Assembly: GCA_963850915.1 (NCBI GenBank)
Contig: CAWKND010000006.1
Location: 248,001 to 312,000, forward strand
Source: CAVTWH01 sp963850915
Lineage (GTDB): Bacteria > Actinomycetota > Actinomycetes > Mycobacteriales > Micromonosporaceae
Direction: 5' to 3'
Length of the DNA stretch: 64,000 nucleotides
The position numbers and the translations under genes are program-made. Below are positions 44,365-53,555 of this stretch, in pieces (the stretch's first letter is position 1; each line of letters begins with the position of its first letter). The notes under the pieces are model-generated. The model saw only the letters and a program-made list of their open reading frames with translations, searched no databases and was not told the origin of the DNA.

Positions 44365-44655
44365 GGTCTGCCTTTCACACATGTGGGTACGACCCGCATC
44401 TCCGCGCCGCACGGGTTCACGTGCGGCGGCGATTTCGTTGATCGTTTCGTTCGATCATAGGCGAGACCCGACAAGTGCACGCACGGACCCGCGCAGATCC
44501 ACGCCTTGTCGCCCCGGTGATAGGAGAGTCCATTGCTGTCAGGCATTGCAGTCCCGGTGCAACGCTGCCGCAACGGCCGACGGCAGGCTGAAAGCGCGAC
44601 AGCCTGAATACGCAACAGCCAGAAAGCACAGTCGACTCACAGAGACGAGGCCCAC

Positions 44656-44952
44656 ATGTACGGATCCGTCGCGCACATCACCATCAAGCCGGGGCACTGG
44701 GGCGCGGTGATTCCGCTTCTGCAGGAGTGGGGCAGTGACCGCAAACCCAAACTCGCAGGAGCTGTCGGCGCCTACTGCTACCGGCTCGACGCCGAACCCG
44801 ACGAGTTGATCATCGTGGCCGTGTTCGCCGACAAGGCCAGCTACTTCGGCCAAGGCGACGACCCGGCGCAGGGGGAGTGGTTCGGGCGGCTGAGTGAGCA
44901 CTTCGCCGGCGAAGCGCGGTGGCACGACGGGGAGATCGTCACTGCGGCGTAG
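44656..44952 (+). CDS. ABM-fold (dimeric alpha/beta barrel) protein
   Basis: 98 residues with ATG at 44656 and GACGAGG upstream. The pattern 'GSVAHITIKPGHWGAVIPLL', a central 'GAVGAYCYRLDAEPDELIIV' and 'VFADKASYFGQGDD' fits the small ferredoxin-like barrel of antibiotic-biosynthesis monooxygenase-type proteins. Such proteins act as cofactor-free oxygenases or as stress proteins. It is the first gene of the likely biosynthetic region but is 262 bp from the next gene. The gap to the upstream histone-like gene (about 290 bp) shows nothing else. Confidence 0.7.
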   Translation: MYGSVAHITIKPGHWGAVIPLLQEWGSDRKPKLAGAVGAYCYRLDAEPDELIIVAVFADKASYFGQGDDPAQGEWFGRLSEHFAGEARWHDGEIVTAA

Positions 44953-45214
44953 GCAGGCTGTACCAATAGGTGGGTACCAACAGTCGGGCCGCCAGCTCAG
45001 TCGATTTGGCGGCCGGACCGGTACCGGGGATGGTGTCTTCTCTTTCGCTGCCGCGGCGTCCACGAGGACGGCCCGGTCTGAACCGCGGGGATCGGTTGAA
45101 CCGCTGCGCGGCGCCCAACGCAGCGCGGATTCGACGGTTACTCGATCCGGGCTCCAGTCAACCACCGTTCACTGGCGGCGCAGGGCGATCGGGCGGCGGC
45201 GAGAGGCGGGACCG

Positions 45215-46357
45215 GTGCACACGAGTCGCGAACCGGAGCAGCGGGCGCCACTCCTGGTCGACTGGTGCACCTGGCCGGCAGTCGGGCATGTGGTCGAGGG
45301 TCTGCAGGTGGCCGCCGCGTACGCCGCCACCAACCGGTATGACGTCAGCCTGATGGTGAACTCCCGGGCCGCCACCGAACTCGCCAGCTGCTGCCCGTGG
45401 CTGTCGCAGGTGTACCGGGTGGATCCCACCGTGCCACACGTTCCACCGGCTGCGCTCGTCGCCGAGGTACCCCGCGACTGGGCCTGGGTGGAGCAGACCC
45501 CACACCGGCGCGACACCGGCCTGCTGGAGGCTTTCCCCGAGTGGCACCGGCTGGCGACCGCGACGCGCGAGCACTATCGGCTCAGCCTGGCCGAGAAGCC
45601 GGCGCCGGTCGCCGAGTATCCGTTGCGCCTGACGCTGCCGGAGCAGGACCGCGCTGAGGCGGCCCGGATCGTCGGGGACGCACCACTGGTGATCACGGTG
45701 ATGCTCAGCGGAAGCGGTGACCTCAACCGGTACCCGTCGGTCGGCTCCTGGTCTGTCATTCTGCAGGCGCTGCGCGGGCAGTGGCCGGACGCCGCGATCG
45801 CCGTCCTCGGTCGGGCCCCGACGACGGGTGGCCCGCTACTGGCCATCGGTAGTTCGCTGGGCGGGCCGGCGGTGGCCGGGATGCTGGCCGAGGTGGGTGC
45901 GATCGACGGGTACGACCTGCCGCTGCTGACCCAGTTGGCGCTGGTCGAGCGCAGTGGCTTCTTCCTCTCACCGCACACCGGATTCGGCTTCCTCGCCTCC
46001 ACCGTGAACACGCCGTGGCTGACGCTCTCCGGCGGCCCGTGGTACGAGTACTTCCACAACGGCGCGCCGTTCCACTCGCTGATCCCGGACACCCGGATGT
46101 ACACGGCATTCCTCGGCCTGTACGGCTCGGTGCTGCACGAGGACACCGACGGCAGCGGCGAGCGCGACCGGTCGATGCTGCGCGAACGCATCGACGGCAC
46201 ACTGCCCGAGCTGCTCGACGCGGCAAAGTCGTTGCTGAACAGGGAGCGCAGCTACGAGGAGTGCCTCGCCGGGTACTTCCCCGAACTGCTGCACGCCCTG
46301 CACGGCCAGCGCGACTGGATCACCTCCTGGGGTGACATCCACCACCGCTACATCTGA
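45215..46357 (+). CDS. GT9-like (heptosyltransferase-type) glycosyltransferase
   Basis: 380 residues from the GTG at 45215 with GAGAGGCGGG before it. The N-terminal Rossmann half starts 'LLVDWCTWPAVGHVVEGLQV'. The C-terminal half has 'LVITVMLSGSGDLNRYPSVG' and the late nucleotide-sugar-binding stretch 'SGFFLSPHTGFGFLASTVNT', as in ADP-heptose:LPS heptosyltransferases (GT9). It is GT-B-like and soluble. The donor sugar is unknown. It is followed 57 bp later by the methyltransferase and may act on the same sugar. Confidence 0.7.
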   Translation: MHTSREPEQRAPLLVDWCTWPAVGHVVEGLQVAAAYAATNRYDVSLMVNSRAATELASCCPWLSQVYRVDPTVPHVPPAALVAEVPRDWAWVEQTPHRRDTGLLEAFPEWHRLATATREHYRLSLAEKPAPVAEYPLRLTLPEQDRAEAARIVGDAPLVITVMLSGSGDLNRYPSVGSWSVILQALRGQWPDAAIAVLGRAPTTGGPLLAIGSSLGGPAVAGMLAEVGAIDGYDLPLLTQLALVERSGFFLSPHTGFGFLASTVNTPWLTLSGGPWYEYFHNGAPFHSLIPDTRMYTAFLGLYGSVLHEDTDGSGERDRSMLRERIDGTLPELLDAAKSLLNRERSYEECLAGYFPELLHALHGQRDWITSWGDIHHRYI

Positions 46358-46413
46358 TCCCTGCGCGCGAAGAACCGCGAAGAACCGAGCCGAGAACGGA
46401 GAAAGGAGCAGCC

Positions 46414-47577
46414 GTGGCCATCGAGATCGACTTCGCGTTCCTCAGTGAGCTGCTGTCCCTGGCCGACGGATCTGCTGAGGAGTCCCGCCTCAAGTTGGCC
46501 GGCGTCGACCAGGACGCGGTCGCCCGGGCGGTCCTCGGCGAGCTGTTGGAGCGGGCGCGCCTGCTCGACCAGCCGATCGGCGAGGTGGCCGTACAGCTGG
46601 ACTTCGGAGTACCCGGCGGCCGGCTGCCCTACGTCCTGCGGGTCGGTCCGGGGGGCGGCGAGTTCGAGCCGGGCAGCCTGGAGAAGTCGCCGGTCACCAT
46701 CCGGCAGGAGCTGCACGAGTTGGTACGCCAGGTTTTCGGGCCGCCGGGGGAGGGCAGCGATGCCACCCGGGAGCTGACCCTCAACGACGAGCCCGGGCCT
46801 AGTGGCGGGCCGGGTGACCCGGAGTGGGCAACCCAGCGGTACGCCGCGATCCAGGCCGCGTACCAACTTGTCCAGGCGGCCGGCCCGCAAACCCATGACC
46901 TGAGCCAACTCGCGGTGCGCTTCGGCTCCGACAAGTGGGGCGGGCACTGGCACACGCCGCACTACGCCCAGCACTTCGCCGCCTTCCGGGAGCGCCGGGT
47001 CAACGTACTGGAGCTTGGCATCGGCGGGTACGACGCACCCGACCAGGGTGGCTCGTCGCTCCTGATGTGGCGCTACTACTTCCGCCGCGGGTTGATCCAC
47101 GGGCTGGACATCTTCGACAAGTCGCAACTGCCCTTCTCCCGGGTGCGCACCCACAAGGGTGACCAGAGCGACGCCGGGTACCTGACCGGACTGGCCGAGC
47201 AGTTGGGGCCACTGGACATCGTGATCGACGACGGCAGCCACTTCAGCCCGGACGTGATCACCTCGTTCCAGACCCTGTTCCCGCACGTACGCCCCGGCGG
47301 CATCTACGTCATCGAGGACCTGCAGACGTCGTACTGGCCGGGCTGGCAGGGCAGCAGCACGGATCTCAACAATCCATTGACGTCGATGGGCTTCATCAAG
47401 ACACTGGTCGACGGGCTCAATCACCAGGAGCAGGTACGCACCGAGGCGTACACGCCGACCTACACCGAACTGCAGATCCGGGGCATCTACCTGTACCACA
47501 ACATCGCCTTCATCGTGAAAGGCACCAACGCCGAGCAGGGCGCCCCGTCCTGGGTACCCCGCTTCAGCCGCGGCTGA
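46414..47577 (+). CDS. MycE-like sugar O-methyltransferase
   Basis: 387 residues from the GTG at 46414 with GAAAGGAG at 46401-46408. It has an N-terminal MycE-type domain of about 120 residues ('FAFLSELLSLADGSAEESRL', 'IRQELHELVRQVFGP'). The class I SAM domain shows 'LAVRFGSDKWGGHWHTPHYA', 'NVLELGIGGYD' (SAM loop), 'LDIFDKS' and 'DIVIDDGSHFSPD' (metal/catalytic acidic motif), then 'VIEDLQTSYWPGW'. MycE 2-prime-prime-O-methylates the deoxysugar of mycinamicin, so this enzyme should methylate a sugar on a natural product, Mg-dependent. It is strong evidence for a glycosylated metabolite. Confidence 0.88.
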   Translation: MAIEIDFAFLSELLSLADGSAEESRLKLAGVDQDAVARAVLGELLERARLLDQPIGEVAVQLDFGVPGGRLPYVLRVGPGGGEFEPGSLEKSPVTIRQELHELVRQVFGPPGEGSDATRELTLNDEPGPSGGPGDPEWATQRYAAIQAAYQLVQAAGPQTHDLSQLAVRFGSDKWGGHWHTPHYAQHFAAFRERRVNVLELGIGGYDAPDQGGSSLLMWRYYFRRGLIHGLDIFDKSQLPFSRVRTHKGDQSDAGYLTGLAEQLGPLDIVIDDGSHFSPDVITSFQTLFPHVRPGGIYVIEDLQTSYWPGWQGSSTDLNNPLTSMGFIKTLVDGLNHQEQVRTEAYTPTYTELQIRGIYLYHNIAFIVKGTNAEQGAPSWVPRFSRG

Positions 47578-47625
47578 CCACCGACTTCCAGACTGACCGA
47601 CCAAACCGCACCGAGGAGCGTACCC

Positions 47626-48153
47626 ATGTCCGACCTGACCCTGGCGGCCCCAACCGCCGGCGCTGTAAGGGATCCGCTGCGGCCACCGCGCAATACGGTC
47701 AGCCGGCGCGCCATCGCCTACTGGGCCATCCGCGCCGGGCTCGGCTGGGCGATCGTGCTCGCGCTCCAGATCGTCTGGTTCGTATTCGACGACGGCAACC
47801 GGCAGACGCACGTCACCTTCCTTGTCATCACGGCGATCTGCGCCGCCGCACACGTCGGCGTCATGCCGGTGTGGCGGTTCCGGGTGCACCGCTGGGAAGC
47901 CACCGACCAGGCGGTGTACCTGCAGGTCGGCTGGTTCAACCAGGACCGCCGGGTGGCCCCCATCTCCCGTATCCAGACGGTGGACAGCCAGCGCGGCCCG
48001 ATCGAGCAGATCTTCGGCCTCGCCAAGGTAACCGTGACCACGGCCTCGGCGGCCGGCCCGCTGACCATCAGCGGCCTGGACCGGCCGACCGCCGAGCACC
48101 TGGTGGACAGCCTCACCGCGACCACCCAGGCGACCACCGGCGACGCGACATGA
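47626..48153 (+). CDS. Bacterial PH domain membrane protein (YdbS-like)
   Basis: 175 residues. Two membrane helices ('AIAYWAIRAGLGWAIVLALQ', 'FLVITAICAAAHVGVMPVW') precede a bPH_2 domain of about 85 residues ('FRVHRWEATDQAVYLQVGWF', 'RVAPISRIQTVDSQRGPIEQ'). The pattern is that of YdbS. Its stop overlaps the next gene as ATGA. YdbS/YdbT pairs are linked to resistance to certain peptides in Bacillus. Here the pair lies inside a putative biosynthetic region. Confidence 0.88.
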   Translation: MSDLTLAAPTAGAVRDPLRPPRNTVSRRAIAYWAIRAGLGWAIVLALQIVWFVFDDGNRQTHVTFLVITAICAAAHVGVMPVWRFRVHRWEATDQAVYLQVGWFNQDRRVAPISRIQTVDSQRGPIEQIFGLAKVTVTTASAAGPLTISGLDRPTAEHLVDSLTATTQATTGDAT

Positions 48154-49799
48154 GCGCCCCGACCGAGACGAGCGCGCCGGTGAAGGCGGCCCGCGCCGCC
48201 GACGACCCGACAACCCAGGAGTGGCAACGCCTGAGCCCGCGAATGCTCGCCGTGCACCCGATCCAGGAGCTGCTGCGCGGTTCGCCGGCGCTGATCGCCC
48301 TGCTACTTCTGGGGCACGGCAAAGCAAACGGCGACTACTGGTCGCTCGCGGCGCTGGTCATCGTGCTCGCGCTTGGCGTGATGCGCTGGCTCACGACCAC
48401 CTACCGGATCACCCCGCGGCACGTGCAGGTACGCCGCGGCATCCTGAAGCGTTCGGTACTTTCCGCGCCGCGCGACCGGATCCGCAGCGTCGACCTGACC
48501 TCGCACTGGCTGCACCGGCTGCTCGGACTGGCCCGGGTGACGGTGGGAACCGGTACCTCCGACCGTAAAGGCGACGGCGGCCTGAAGCTGGACGCCCTCT
48601 CCGTCGAGCAGGCCGAGGAGCTGCGCGAACAGCTCCTGCACGGCGCCAGCGCGCCGGTTGTGGCCCCGCGTCCCACCGCTGCCGCCACCACGACGCCCGC
48701 CACTTCAGTGGCCGTGCCGATCGAGGGGGGCAAGGCCGGAAAGACTACCGGAGCGGTCAAGACCCCGGCCGCGAAGCCAATCCCGGCAACGGATTCCGGC
48801 CTGCTGGCCACCTGGTCACCCAGTTGGATCCGGTACGGGCCGCTCTCGCTCTCCGGCATCGTCACCGTACTGGTGATCTTCGCCTTCGGCTCGCAGATCG
48901 TGTCGGCCGGGCACATCCACCTGAGCCACTTCGGTCCGCTGCGCGCGCTGGGTCACCAGCTGCACCACGCACCGGTCCTCCTCGCCGTACTGGAAGTGGT
49001 GGTACTGGCGGCGATCGCGGTCGGGCTCGCCTCCACGGCGCGGTACGTGCTGCGGTTCTGGAACTTCCGGCTGACCCGTACCGGCCGGGGCACCCTGCAC
49101 ATCTCGCACGGACTGGTCTCCACCCGGTCGACTACGGTGGAGGAGCGCCGGCTGCGCGGTGTGGAGATCAGCCAGACGCTGCTGCTCCGCCTCGCCGGCG
49201 CCGCCCGGTGCGTGGCCATCACGACCGGTCTCAAGGTCGGTCGGGGCGCCGAGCGCGGCGGCTCGCTGCTGCTGCCACCGGCTCCGATCGCCGTCGCCCG
49301 CGAGGTGGCCGGCGCGGTGCTCGGCGATGCCGCGCCGATGACGGCTCCGGTGACCCGGCACGGTACCCGCGCGCACCGGCGCCGGTACACCCGGGCGTTG
49401 GGCTTCGCCGTACTCGTCACCGGACTACTCCTTCTGCTGCACGCCACCGCCGGGCTGCCCAACCTGGCCTGGCAGCTGTCCCTGGTGCTGTTCCCGGTGA
49501 ACCTGCTGCTGGCCGCCGACCGGTACCGCAACCTCGGCCACGCCCTGGTCGACGGCTGGCTCGTCTCCGCCCGGGGCAGCCTGGTTCGTCGGCGCAGCGC
49601 CATCTCCGGCGACGGCATCATCGGCTGGAAGATGCGCCGCACCTTCTTCCAGCGCCGGGCCGGCCTGGTGACGCTGACCGCCACCACGGCCGCCGGGCGG
49701 CAGGGGTACCCGGTTCAGGACGTCGAACTGGTCGCCGGGGTGGCGTTGGCAAACGCGGTCACCCCCGACCTGCTCCGCCCGTTCCTCGCTGAACCCTAG
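48150..49799 (+). CDS. Bacterial PH domain membrane protein (YdbT-like)
   Basis: 549 residues from the ATG at 48150 (4-bp overlap with the upstream PH gene). It contains repeated bPH_2 modules: 'TTYRITPRHVQVRRGILKRS', later 'FRLTRTGRGTLHISHGLVST', and a last, diverged one ending 'AGLVTLTATTAAGRQGYPVQ'. The modules are separated by membrane-helix pairs. A low-complexity Ala/Thr/Pro linker lies near residue 170-200. It forms the large partner of the YdbS/YdbT-type pair. The PH modules probably recognise lipid or peptide head groups at the membrane. Confidence 0.88.
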   Translation: MSAPTETSAPVKAARAADDPTTQEWQRLSPRMLAVHPIQELLRGSPALIALLLLGHGKANGDYWSLAALVIVLALGVMRWLTTTYRITPRHVQVRRGILKRSVLSAPRDRIRSVDLTSHWLHRLLGLARVTVGTGTSDRKGDGGLKLDALSVEQAEELREQLLHGASAPVVAPRPTAAATTTPATSVAVPIEGGKAGKTTGAVKTPAAKPIPATDSGLLATWSPSWIRYGPLSLSGIVTVLVIFAFGSQIVSAGHIHLSHFGPLRALGHQLHHAPVLLAVLEVVVLAAIAVGLASTARYVLRFWNFRLTRTGRGTLHISHGLVSTRSTTVEERRLRGVEISQTLLLRLAGAARCVAITTGLKVGRGAERGGSLLLPPAPIAVAREVAGAVLGDAAPMTAPVTRHGTRAHRRRYTRALGFAVLVTGLLLLLHATAGLPNLAWQLSLVLFPVNLLLAADRYRNLGHALVDGWLVSARGSLVRRRSAISGDGIIGWKMRRTFFQRRAGLVTLTATTAAGRQGYPVQDVELVAGVALANAVTPDLLRPFLAEP

Positions 49800-49979
49800 G
49801 TGTTGCCGAGTTCCAGGAAGCACAGCTGTCGGGGAGCGGCCGCGCTGAGAGTGGCCGCTCCCAGGAGCGCCTGTCGGGGGAGTAGCAAACCATTCGCATC
49901 GCACAGTCGCGGCGCGCGGCGGCGCTTGGCAGCGCTCCATTGTGTTGCGCCAGCGAACCGCCAGGCCAGGAGGTGTCCG

Positions 49980-52001
49980 ATGACCGCCGGCACAGAGACC
50001 GATACCGGGGCCGCTCACCGAGCGTCCGCCGACCGAGCGTCCGCCGACCGAGTGCCTACCGACCGAGCCCCGCTCACCTGGGGGCAGCGCTGGCCGTGGC
50101 TGGACGCCTGCCAGCCACCGGAAGCGCGGGAGTTCGAGGCGCCGCGGATCCGTTGCCCGGTACCGGCCGGACTCGGTACAGCCGCCGTCCAGCGCGCTGT
50201 CCGGCAGGTGCTCATCCGCTGCGAGTCGCTGCGCACGACGTACCACGTCGGCCCGGACGGCGAGCCGTACCAACAGGTTCGGGACGTCGGCACGGTACCG
50301 GTCCGGCTGGTACCGGTCACCGAGGACAGCGCGTACGAAGACGGCGAGCGCCTACTCGACGAGGCACAGCGGGCACTGGACGTACGCGACCACTCGTGCT
50401 CCTTCGCCATCCTGACGGCGGGTACCCGGCCGGTGCAGGTGGTCGGGGTACTCAGCCACGTGGCGGCGGACGCCTGGGCGGCGGTCCTGGTCCGGGAACT
50501 GGTGTCCGACGCGCTCTGCGGGACGGCGGCCACACCCGCCAGGCCGGAGCCGCAGCCGCTCACCGAGGTTGCCGCGCAGTCGACGCCGACCGGCCGGGAA
50601 CGGGATCTACGGGCTGAAGGCCGCCGCGCCGAGCATCGCAAACGCCTGCCGCACACGCTTTTCCCGGCGTCCCGACCCAGCGGGCGTTCGTGTCCGGCGA
50701 CCCGGGCACAGCTGGGCTCGACCGCCGTCGCGCTCGCCGCCGAACTGCTGTCCCGGCGGCACCGGACGCCGCTGCCGAGCGTGTACCTGGCCGCGTACGC
50801 CGCGACCCTGTGGGCGCACACCGGCTTCACCGCGATCGGCATGGACATGGCCAGCGTCAACCGGGCCACGCCGCAGCGCCGCCGGCTGGTCTCTTCGGTG
50901 GTACTGCCCGCGCTCGCCGTCCTCGAAGTCCGGCCCGACGAGCGCTTCGCCGAGCTGCTGCCCCGGGCCGCGCAGGCCGTTCTGGAGGCCTCGGGCGCGA
51001 GCGAAGGCGACCACACCCGGCGGATGATGACCGACGTGGTCGGCTGCCACGAACGGGGCGTGCACTTCTACTGCAGCCCCGAACTCAACCTACTGCTGCC
51101 CGCTGGTACGCGTACCGACCCCACCCGGCTGCGCCCCGAGGCGGTCAGCAAGGCGTTGCCCGCGACCCGCGCCAGGACCGAGCGGATCAACTGGTTCGAT
51201 CGCTTCCGGCTGGAGGTCCGGGTGCACCGTGGCCGCGCCGATCTCCAGCTGTGGACCTCCGACGCGGTACTCCGACCGGAGCAGGCAATGGCTGTACTGC
51301 GCGACTTCGAGACGATTCTGGTCCGCTCGGTGGCCGACGAGCCGGCGCTGGAGGTACTCGCCGGCGAGCTGGTCGGCCGGCCCCCGGTCCGCGACCGGAG
51401 CTGGTCGCACGTCGACAACTGCTGGGTACGCCCGGACGAACTGCGGGCGCTGCTGTGTGCCCGCCCAGAAATCGCGCACTGCGCGGTATTCGTGGTGGAC
51501 GGGCGGATCACCGCGTATCTGGTACCCCGCAACGGCTCCATCCACCCCGGCCGGATCCACCGGTACCTGGTCAACGCGATCACCCGGCGTCCCTCCGTGA
51601 TGGCCGCACACCAGTACGTGGTGTGTACCCGGCCGCCGGAGGATGTGGCTGACCCGGACGGCTGGCGGCGGATGCCCGTGGTCAGCAGCGGCGACGGCCG
51701 CGGACCGATCCAGCCACCGACCCTGGCACGTACCGACCGGCAGGGCCTGCTGCTCGATGTCGTACGGCGACTGGGTGCACCCGACGCCGAACTCGACGAC
51801 TGCTACCCGGTCGCGGGCGGCCGGCTGCTGCGGGTACCGGCGATCCTCGACGCACTGCGCGCAGCGGGCTGGCAGGGCCTCACCATGTACGACTTCGCCA
51901 GTACCCGCTCCCTCGGCGAGCTGGCCGACAGCCTGCTCCCGGCACCCGGAAGTGTTGACACACAAGCGGACGCGGTCGCGCTCGCCGGTCGGGTGGGGTA
52001 G
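49980..52001 (+). CDS. NRPS-like protein with degenerate condensation, AMP_C and carrier-type domains
   Basis: 673 residues from the ATG at 49980, preceded by AGGAGG. Residues about 30-470 have a condensation-type fold, but the catalytic HHxxxD motif reads S-H-V-A-A-D near residue 158, so the first His is lost. Residues about 475-560 resemble the C-terminal subdomain of adenylation enzymes ('CARPEIAHCAVFVVDGRITA') with no visible catalytic 'GK' lysine. Residues about 585-660 look like a carrier protein, but the phosphopantetheine Ser is replaced: 'VAGGRLLRV' in place of GGxSL. All three domains appear inactive, although each core is preserved. Role may be scaffolding or docking of the other NRPS pieces. 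Confidence 0.8.
   Translation: MTAGTETDTGAAHRASADRASADRVPTDRAPLTWGQRWPWLDACQPPEAREFEAPRIRCPVPAGLGTAAVQRAVRQVLIRCESLRTTYHVGPDGEPYQQVRDVGTVPVRLVPVTEDSAYEDGERLLDEAQRALDVRDHSCSFAILTAGTRPVQVVGVLSHVAADAWAAVLVRELVSDALCGTAATPARPEPQPLTEVAAQSTPTGRERDLRAEGRRAEHRKRLPHTLFPASRPSGRSCPATRAQLGSTAVALAAELLSRRHRTPLPSVYLAAYAATLWAHTGFTAIGMDMASVNRATPQRRRLVSSVVLPALAVLEVRPDERFAELLPRAAQAVLEASGASEGDHTRRMMTDVVGCHERGVHFYCSPELNLLLPAGTRTDPTRLRPEAVSKALPATRARTERINWFDRFRLEVRVHRGRADLQLWTSDAVLRPEQAMAVLRDFETILVRSVADEPALEVLAGELVGRPPVRDRSWSHVDNCWVRPDELRALLCARPEIAHCAVFVVDGRITAYLVPRNGSIHPGRIHRYLVNAITRRPSVMAAHQYVVCTRPPEDVADPDGWRRMPVVSSGDGRGPIQPPTLARTDRQGLLLDVVRRLGAPDAELDDCYPVAGGRLLRVPAILDALRAAGWQGLTMYDFASTRSLGELADSLLPAPGSVDTQADAVALAGRVG
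50020..50064 (+). repeat. 15-bp in-frame repeats at the 5' end of the NRPS-like gene
   Basis: Three copies of a 15-bp unit (GAGCGTCCGCCGACC twice, 50020-50049, then GAGTGCCTACCGACC, 50050-50064). They encode the ASADR/VPTDR-type leader before the condensation-like domain. Confidence 0.85.
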
Positions 52002-52004
52002 CCC

Positions 52005-53555
52005 ATGTCGACAACCACGCACCAACCCGAGCGGATCGCCGAGCTGATGGCTGCCGTCCTCGGCCTGGACGAGGTCGAGGTCGACGAGGACTTCTTCGCG
52101 CTCGGCGGCAACTCCCTCGACGTCGGCCGGCTCTGCGCCGACCTGGCACAGGTGTGCGGCCGGCCGGTACCGTTCGGCCAGGTCTACCGGGTACCCACCG
52201 CACGCGCCCTGGCCGCCGCCCTCGGCGCGAACCAGGCACCGGCCCAACCGGCTCCGGTTACCGTGCCCGGCCAGCCGGTCGCGCTGACCCGTGGACAGGT
52301 CAACCTGGCCCAGACCGGCGACGACGTGGTCTGCGTACTCGCCTGGTGGCTCACCGGCCCGGTCGATCTGGACGCGCTGCGCCTCGCGACCGCCGACGTG
52401 CACCGCCGGCACGAGACGCTGCACTGCCAGTACCGCACGGAAATGCCGCCGACCGCTGTCTTGCCGGCCGATCCGGGTACCCCCGAATTCGTGGTTTTTC
52501 CGCCCACACAAGAAGGAGGGGAAGACGCCGAGGCGGAAGCCGAGGCGGTGCTCGACCGGGTGGTGGGGCAGCCGTTGGCAATCACCGAGGGCCGGGTGTG
52601 GCGCGTGGTGGTCGTACCGGCGCCCACGACCGGGCGGACACTGCTCGGCCTCGGCATCCACCACATCGCCTTTGACGGCTGGTCCCAGGTACTTCTCGTC
52701 GGTGACCTGACGCTGGCCTACCGGGCGCGGCGGGCCGGCCGGGAACCGGGGTGGGACGCGCCCGCCCCGGGGCTGGCTGCCCTCGCCGCCGAGGAGGCGG
52801 AGAGCATCGCCGACCTGGATCTGGCTGCGCAGCGCGACTTCTGGCAGGGCGTCCTGCGCACAGTCAAGCGCCTCCAGCTGCCCGGGGCCGCTCGCGGGCC
52901 GCTGACCGCCGATGGCCCCAAGGAGGGGCGACGCGCCTTCATCCCCGACGCGCAGCTACAGGTATGGGATGCCTACGCCGTGGCGCGACGGGTCACCCCC
53001 TTCGGCTACCTGGTCGCCGTCTTCGGCCAACTGCTGCGCGAAATCACCGGACAGCGCGACATCGCCATGCTGGTACCGGTGGCCGCCCGGGGTGCTCCCG
53101 CACTCGACGCCGCCATCGCCGCCCGCCTCGACGCGGTGTGCCTGCGGCTGCCGCCCGGCAACGCCGACCCGGTCGAGCAGGCCGGTACCGTGCTCTCCGC
53201 CGCGCTGGCCAACCAGGACCTGCCGTTCAGTCGCGCGGTCGAGGCGATGATGCAGGTGCGGCCGGATCTGCACGTGCTCATCGGGTTGCCGGTATTCCTG
53301 TTGCAGGACAACGTCTCCAGCCCCTTCGAACTGGACGGCTGTGCGGCCACTCCGGTGGACTCGCCGGTCGCCCGGGAGGCGCCGAACGGGCTGACCGTCG
53401 AGGTGTTCCGGGACAGCGACGGCGCGACGGTACGGGTCACCGTGCGTACCGACCGGCTGCCGGTCAGCCTCGCCGACGACATCGCGGCCGGCTTCGGTCG
53501 CCTGCTGTGTGCCGGTCCGCAGGCGTTGGCCAGTCAGGTGAGCAGCGCTCGATGA
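52005..53555 (+). CDS. Carrier-condensation NRPS protein
   Basis: 516 residues. The N-terminal peptidyl carrier has a normal phosphopantetheine site, 'DEDFFALGGNSLDVGRL' (Ser at about 36). After a Pro/Ala linker comes a condensation domain with an intact 'GIHHIAFDGWS' (HHxxxDGW at about residue 218), and 'FWQGVLRTVKRLQLPG' and 'GLPVFLLQDNVSSPFELDG' downstream. It should receive an acyl or aminoacyl group on its own carrier and form an amide or ester. It starts 3 bp after the degenerate NRPS-like gene and overlaps the adenylation gene downstream by 4 bp (ATGA). Confidence 0.92.
   Translation: MSTTTHQPERIAELMAAVLGLDEVEVDEDFFALGGNSLDVGRLCADLAQVCGRPVPFGQVYRVPTARALAAALGANQAPAQPAPVTVPGQPVALTRGQVNLAQTGDDVVCVLAWWLTGPVDLDALRLATADVHRRHETLHCQYRTEMPPTAVLPADPGTPEFVVFPPTQEGGEDAEAEAEAVLDRVVGQPLAITEGRVWRVVVVPAPTTGRTLLGLGIHHIAFDGWSQVLLVGDLTLAYRARRAGREPGWDAPAPGLAALAAEEAESIADLDLAAQRDFWQGVLRTVKRLQLPGAARGPLTADGPKEGRRAFIPDAQLQVWDAYAVARRVTPFGYLVAVFGQLLREITGQRDIAMLVPVAARGAPALDAAIAARLDAVCLRLPPGNADPVEQAGTVLSAALANQDLPFSRAVEAMMQVRPDLHVLIGLPVFLLQDNVSSPFELDGCAATPVDSPVAREAPNGLTVEVFRDSDGATVRVTVRTDRLPVSLADDIAAGFGRLLCAGPQALASQVSSAR

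Noticed and set aside
46348..48327. 659-residue minus-strand open frame
   Set aside because: It lies opposite the methyltransferase and PH-domain genes, which have motifs and ribosome sites. The frame is an artefact of high third-position GC.
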